Shown: positions 59,813-64,000 of the stretch, in pieces
Layout: each line of letters opens with the position of its first letter
Position numbering within the stretch: position 1 is the first letter of the stretch
Assembly (NCBI RefSeq): GCF_000020965.1
Contig: NC_011297.1
Coordinates: 1,364,001-1,428,000 of the forward strand
Source: Dictyoglomus thermophilum H-6-12
GTDB taxonomy: Bacteria; Dictyoglomota; Dictyoglomia; Dictyoglomales; Dictyoglomaceae
DNA length: 64,000 bases
Direction of reading: 5' to 3'
The notes under the pieces: model-generated
Databases searched by the model: none
Seen by the model: only the letters and a program-made list of their open reading frames with translations
What the model was told of the DNA's origin: nothing
Position numbers and translations under genes: made by a program

Positions 59813-62701
59813 TCATTCTTTTGCAAGTTCTAAACCAAATTCTTCTCTCTTCCTATCAATTTCTTTATTAATCTCTCTAGTATATTTCTCTATAGCTTCT
59901 CTTGGAATTTCACCAAGCATAACTACTTCTCTGAAAGCATTATCTAAATGCCTCGATACATAATAACTTCCAGGAACATTAGGAATCTCCTTTAGATATC
60001 TCCATTGGGTTGAAAGTATTTTGTAATCTGAAGAAGGCCAGGGCAGATAACTCATAGCTTCTATGTTAGCGGTATTATACCTTGCACCAGCCCCCAAAAC
60101 CGCCTCAAGCTCTCTGCCAAATCTTGCCTGAACATCTGTTGAAACCCACCATTTTACAAACTCCCAAGCCTCTTTCAACTTTTTTGTCTGAGAAAAGATT
60201 AAGATAGCATTACCCCCACCAGCTACACTTCTATCAATAGAGCCATCACTCTTCCTTCTTCCTGGAACAGGAGCAATCCCCCAAAGCCCACTTATCTCAG
60301 GAGCAGCAACTTTAAATTGGTTATACATAGTATAAGGTCCAATTCCTAAAGGCATCTCTCCTGTTCTAAAACGGTTGAAGAAATCATAATAAAGGGGAAT
60401 TCCATAAAGTACATATAAATTGGTCCATTCTTTGAAAGCTGTTACCCCTTCTTCATTATTAAGGATGCACCTTTTGCCATCTTCAGTATAGTATCTTCCA
60501 CCCCTTTGAAGAAGAAGCATATTGAATATGTCAAAGCTTGTACCACCCGTCCCAGCTGCAAACTGCAGATTATAACTTTGTAATTTTGCAATAGTCTTAT
60601 ATAATTCATCCCAAGTATTCGGAACCTCAATATTCAAACGGCCTAATATATCAGCTCTGTAAAACATTATAGGAAAATCTTGAGTCATAGGTAAACCATA
60701 AACCTTTCCTCCAAAGCTATAAGGGACAAGAGCATAAGGGGCAAAACACTTCTTCACATTCTCAAAGCCAGGCAACTTTGAAATATCCACAAGAGCTCCT
60801 CTTATACCATAATCTACAGCAAGTCCCCTCGGTACATTTAAAGCTACATCAGGAGGATTTTCCCTTGAGGCCACAGAAAAAAGTAAAGCTGCTTCGGTAG
60901 TTATAATGTTTAGGTTAACCCCTATTCCTGTTTTAGGAGTAAAATCAGTATCTATAAGCATTTTTAAAGTTTCTGCCTGATCTCTACCCATCTGAACCCA
61001 TACATTTATTGCCTTATCCTTCTCATATACTGTACCTATCATGTTGTAGTCTTCTAAGAAAGAATAGAAAAACTTTTTTACTCCATCCCAAATTCCTTCA
61101 AAAATATTTGGATTTACTCTAGGAGACCTTGCATCAGGAGAAGCCACGATTATATAATCAATGTCTAAAGGTTGTTCTCTAATGGCAAGTACCCACGCAG
61201 AAAGGGCAGATAGGTTATCTCTATATCGTTGTAATCTCTGAGCAATAGTCTCTGGCTCCTTAGCCATTCCCTCAAGTTGAATAGCAACTCTCTCAAGAGT
61301 TGCTGCTTCACTAACTTTCTCCCCTCCAATAATCTTTAATTTTTCAGCATTTTCCTTCAATATCTTTGCATTTCTCTCTAAAGTAGGAATAAGATCTGGA
61401 ATACTTTGCTCTAAAAGATAATCTCTGTAGGGATCAGGATTAGGAGAAGTGATCATTACAATCTTAGTATACAATTGAGACAAATCTATAGAGCATTGTA
61501 GAATATTTCTTATAACTTCTGCTATGCTCTCATAAGTAACTTTAAGCCTAAGAGTATGTTCACCCTTTGTTAAATAAAAAAGATATTCGTCCTTCCCATT
61601 TCCTAGATACTTAAACTGCCATTTAGTATCATATTTGAATTTTATATTCCTTACTTCCTTAAAAGGAATCCTTCCATCTATATAAAGAGTCCTCTCAGAA
61701 GGTATTCCAGGATTTGCATTTTGCCTAAATTTAAAACCAATTTTATAAAAACCATCCTCTGGAACGGTAAATTTCCACTCAATCCACTGTCCAGAAGATC
61801 GCCAATTATACCCTCCTATTATGTTCAAAAGTTTATTTCGAGAACTATAAGGTTCATTAAGAGGATTACTCATATCGTATATGGGATAGAGAGTGGGCTC
61901 AGACTTTAAATAGGCTTTCTCTCCCTGAATCTTCACAATTATATTTTTTACACTCCTTTTTAGATCTTCTTTGTTGTAAGTACTAATTATTTCACTATAA
62001 GACGGAATATCTTTGAGATTGAAAATCTTAATATAATCTATAACCATTGGCTCTTTTACTGAAATAAATCTCAAAGTATGCTTCCCTTTTGTAAAATAGA
62101 AAAGAAAAGGTTCAGAATATAAGCCTTCAGCATCATCGATAACCTTTTCAACCCACATGGGAGACTCTATCTGTAATGGTCTTAACTCATTTCCTCTATT
62201 ATCTTTTAATGGATCTCCAGCATCCTTCCATATTCTTTCAAATCTTACAATCCTTACTTCGTTAAAAGGCCTTTTGCCATCAATCATGATTTCTCTTTCT
62301 ATAGCTGAGTTTTTCCCAGTTATGGGATAGTATTTCACAGCAATGTTGTACAATCCCTCTTCTTCGATATTAAAGGTCCATTCTACAAAACCATTTTCCC
62401 CTGTATATAAGACTGGATGCTTATCCTGAGTTAAATTTGTAAGTTTTTTAAGATCCATATCTTTAGAAAAATTAGAGTAATTTATTGCATTAATAATTAA
62501 AGTTAGATTTGGTCTTTTCTTGTCATAGAATCTTGAGATATAAGTCTCATATGAATTCTCCTTACTTATAAGTTCAAAGATAACATTCAAATTAACCAGA
62601 GAATTTTGAGCGAAGTTTAGGTTTGTAATTAATAACAATATAAAGAGTAATAGAGAAATAAACCTTAAAACTAGTTTCAAAATTTTTTCAAAAATTAACA
62701 C
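59813..62701 (-). CDS. Large sugar-binding protein with two N-terminal carbohydrate-binding modules
   Basis: This 962-residue protein has an N-terminal signal or anchor (about 8-32). Two related beta-sandwich modules follow (about 60-230 and 255-400), each with a G-x-Y-x-I strand, an RxxYIDGR-type loop and a closing TKGxHTLR. A helical linker spans about 430-530. The C-terminal part (about 555-960) is a typical sugar ABC binding protein (GGTSFDIFNML, APVPGRRKSDGS). The start is GTG at 62701 behind GGAGG. It heads the glycan operon. The fusion suggests capture of long glycans before transport. Confidence 0.88.
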   Translation of the reverse strand: MLIFEKILKLVLRFISLLLFILLLITNLNFAQNSLVNLNVIFELISKENSYETYISRFYDKKRPNLTLIINAINYSNFSKDMDLKKLTNLTQDKHPVLYTGENGFVEWTFNIEEEGLYNIAVKYYPITGKNSAIEREIMIDGKRPFNEVRIVRFERIWKDAGDPLKDNRGNELRPLQIESPMWVEKVIDDAEGLYSEPFLFYFTKGKHTLRFISVKEPMVIDYIKIFNLKDIPSYSEIISTYNKEDLKRSVKNIIVKIQGEKAYLKSEPTLYPIYDMSNPLNEPYSSRNKLLNIIGGYNWRSSGQWIEWKFTVPEDGFYKIGFKFRQNANPGIPSERTLYIDGRIPFKEVRNIKFKYDTKWQFKYLGNGKDEYLFYLTKGEHTLRLKVTYESIAEVIRNILQCSIDLSQLYTKIVMITSPNPDPYRDYLLEQSIPDLIPTLERNAKILKENAEKLKIIGGEKVSEAATLERVAIQLEGMAKEPETIAQRLQRYRDNLSALSAWVLAIREQPLDIDYIIVASPDARSPRVNPNIFEGIWDGVKKFFYSFLEDYNMIGTVYEKDKAINVWVQMGRDQAETLKMLIDTDFTPKTGIGVNLNIITTEAALLFSVASRENPPDVALNVPRGLAVDYGIRGALVDISKLPGFENVKKCFAPYALVPYSFGGKVYGLPMTQDFPIMFYRADILGRLNIEVPNTWDELYKTIAKLQSYNLQFAAGTGGTSFDIFNMLLLQRGGRYYTEDGKRCILNNEEGVTAFKEWTNLYVLYGIPLYYDFFNRFRTGEMPLGIGPYTMYNQFKVAAPEISGLWGIAPVPGRRKSDGSIDRSVAGGGNAILIFSQTKKLKEAWEFVKWWVSTDVQARFGRELEAVLGAGARYNTANIEAMSYLPWPSSDYKILSTQWRYLKEIPNVPGSYYVSRHLDNAFREVVMLGEIPREAIEKYTREINKEIDRKREEFGLELAKE

Positions 62702-62779
62702 TTAAACAACCTCCAATTCTAATTTGATGCAATTTTAAAGAAAAAGTACATAAAAAGATAATAAAATTCCATTATTTTT

Positions 62780-62791
62780 AAAACCAGTTTC
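62780..62791. promoter_or_regulatory. Possible LacI-family operator upstream of the glycan operon
   Basis: The sequence AAAACCAGTTTC (minus GAAACTGGTTTT) resembles LacI/PurR-type sites with AAAC and GTTT arms but has CA/TG rather than CG at the centre. On the minus strand it falls between TTGGAA and TTTAAA, 17 bases apart, a possible promoter about 70 bases upstream of the operon's first gene. Confidence 0.35.
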
Positions 62792-62847
62792 ATAGCTTTT
62801 TCCAATCTTAACTCCCATTCAATTCATTTTTAACACAATTTTAATAT

Positions 62848-62885
62848 AAAAATAGGGGAAAGGCAATAACCTTTCCCCTATTTTT
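62848..62885 (-). terminator. Terminator of the second sugar-binding protein gene
   Basis: Perfect 16-base arms (62848-62863, 62870-62885) surround a 6-base loop, 5 bases after the stop codon, with a leftward T run. It separates this gene from the large glycan operon downstream, which therefore needs its own promoter. Confidence 0.9.
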
Positions 62886-62890
62886 TTCAA

Positions 62891-64000
62891 TTATTTAAGA
62901 CCCTCTAAAATTGCATCAATAGCAGCTTGGAATTTAGGCTTTAATGCCTTTATAGATTTCGCAGGATTTGCCACATCAATCTGGTTAATCAAATCCCAGA
63001 AGCCAGGAATACCAGATATTGGATCTATTTGAGCTCTAGTGGCAGCATCCATTAGGATATCATAAATTTCTTTTCCGCCTACCCTTTCTATCTGCGATTT
63101 TACAATTATTTCTTTTTCTTTATCAGTGGGTGTCAACATCCACAAAAGATACAAAGCAGCAAGTTCTGGATCCTTAGAGGAAGAAGCTATAGCCCAAGCA
63201 CCGTCATCGGCCATATCTGCACTCTTCTTCTTGCTATCAGGACCTTTAGGGAATGGGACTATCCCTAATTTTTTACCAAGAGCATTTCTCATCCCAGAAA
63301 GCTCCCAAGGTCCCCAATAATCCATACAGGTAATACCTTTTTGGAATCTCCCTTGAGGATCATTCCACCAATCAGAAGGTCTCATCTTATATTTTGCATC
63401 CATCTCATACACAGCCTGAAATGCTTTATAGGCTTTCGGATCATCCATAGCAAAAACAGGCTTACCACCTATATACTTAACCACCTGCACATCATTAGTA
63501 TACAAGAAGGGCTGTACTACCGCCCAAGTAGCATAAGCATATTGGTCTATCTTTCCATCACCATTGGTATCTTGTGTAAGTTGCTTGCCTAAGTTGAAAA
63601 AGGTCTCCCAGGTCCACTTCCCTTGCTTATATAACTCGAGAGGATCAGGAAGTCCTGCCATCTCAAATTTCTCTTTGTTGTAATAAAGTATGTAGGGAAA
63701 TACATTATCATTGTAAATGTTTGTTACCGCATAAATCTGCCCTCTCCATTTATAAAAAGATAACGTACTTTCTCTGAAACCAACTGTTTCCCAAAGATCT
63801 TTATTCTTAAAATCAATATATCTATCTAATGGAAGAAGCATCTTCTTCATCATCCAAGTAGGTTTTTCTCCTGCTCCTATGTATACTACGTCAGCTCCAG
63901 AACCAGAAAGAATAGCTGCGCTCAATTTCGGTCTATAATTTTCCCAAGTAGTATAAACTATTTTTACCTTTGCTCCTGTAATCTTTTCAAACTCTTCTCT
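62891..64000 (-). CDS. Sugar ABC transporter substrate-binding protein (copy 2), partial
   Basis: These 369 residues are the C-terminal part of a periplasmic sugar-binding protein; the frame stays open to the window edge, so an ATG near 63925 is internal and not the start. The visible N-terminal part (EFEKITGAKVKIVYTTWE) aligns with copy 1 at 48141. The two are colinear without gaps, with long near-identical stretches and differences grouped at positions such as AYATWAVVQPFLYTNDVQVV. The DTNGDGKIDQY loop is kept. It ends in a strong terminator. Confidence 0.92.
   Translation of the reverse strand, partial: REEFEKITGAKVKIVYTTWENYRPKLSAAILSGSGADVVYIGAGEKPTWMMKKMLLPLDRYIDFKNKDLWETVGFRESTLSFYKWRGQIYAVTNIYNDNVFPYILYYNKEKFEMAGLPDPLELYKQGKWTWETFFNLGKQLTQDTNGDGKIDQYAYATWAVVQPFLYTNDVQVVKYIGGKPVFAMDDPKAYKAFQAVYEMDAKYKMRPSDWWNDPQGRFQKGITCMDYWGPWELSGMRNALGKKLGIVPFPKGPDSKKKSADMADDGAWAIASSSKDPELAALYLLWMLTPTDKEKEIIVKSQIERVGGKEIYDILMDAATRAQIDPISGIPGFWDLINQIDVANPAKSIKALKPKFQAAIDAILEGLK
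63531..63748. repeat. Direct repeat, copy 2 (sugar-binding protein genes)
   Basis: This is the partner of 48781-48998, differing at three of 218 positions by hand comparison and in the same orientation. Together with 63795-63867 it marks the parts of the gene most recently made alike. Confidence 0.92.

Noticed and set aside
63862-63925. ATG at 63925 as the start of the right-hand sugar-binding protein
   Set aside because: The frame continues to the window edge and the upstream residues align with copy 1, so this methionine is internal or a chance codon.

Overview
This is a low-GC, gene-dense bacterial window. Almost every gene starts close behind a strong purine-rich ribosome binding site, and many neighbours overlap by a few bases. 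The gene content points to a thermophilic anaerobe with an outer membrane: SufBC-type Fe-S assembly, FeoABC iron uptake, LarB/LarC nickel cofactor genes, secreted glycan-degrading enzymes and two predicted outer-membrane beta-barrel proteins. My best guess is Dictyoglomus. That is pattern memory, not a database match, and I cannot choose a species.

Layout. 1-425: start of ffh. 506-2242: a GH2 beta-glucuronidase-like enzyme. 2362-3358: ArsR regulator and a DUF554 membrane protein. 3355-7463 (minus): larB-larC-guaA-LUD. 7601-7732: a 43-residue four-cysteine protein. 14546-7722 (minus): replication operon dnaN, S4 protein, recF, dciA-like, gyrB and an unknown 688-residue protein; dnaA is not adjacent. 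14694-17825: Rrf2 regulator, sufC, sufB/D-like, rsmG. 17899-19461: GNAT-like protein and ArsR regulator. 19514-20722 (minus): outer-membrane protein. 20877-24745: hsp20, lon and a release-factor-like (baeRF) protein. 24808-28355 (minus): gap and leuS. 28505-33293 (minus): ABC exporter ATPase and permease coupled to an M1 peptidase with a C-terminal barrel. 33510-36413: fur-feoA-feoB-feoC. 36334-41504 (minus): pyrR-B-C-K-D-F, preceded by a clear PyrR attenuator (41533-41677). 41669-48103: trmB, esterase-like hydrolase, YHS protein, copA, THEP1 NTPase and a sugar kinase.

48141-64000 (minus) is a polysaccharide-use locus. It holds a 962-residue binding protein with two sugar-binding-like modules, two pairs of sugar ABC permeases, an NHL-TPR-YIP1 membrane protein, a DUF5696-like exoprotein, a carbohydrate-binding exoprotein and a GH5 endoglucanase. 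Two closely related sugar-binding-protein genes flank it as direct repeats exactly 14,750 bp apart. No sugar-type ABC ATPase is present, so a shared MsmX-like ATPase elsewhere is inferred.

The most promising material for new biology is this glycan locus, the coupled exporter/barrel-peptidase operon, the unknown protein in the replication operon, and the lon-linked baeRF protein. No gene-free stretch exceeds 300 bases; the longest are 33294-33509 and 62702-62890, and both hold regulatory signals. I saw no rRNA, tRNA, CRISPR array or insertion sequence.
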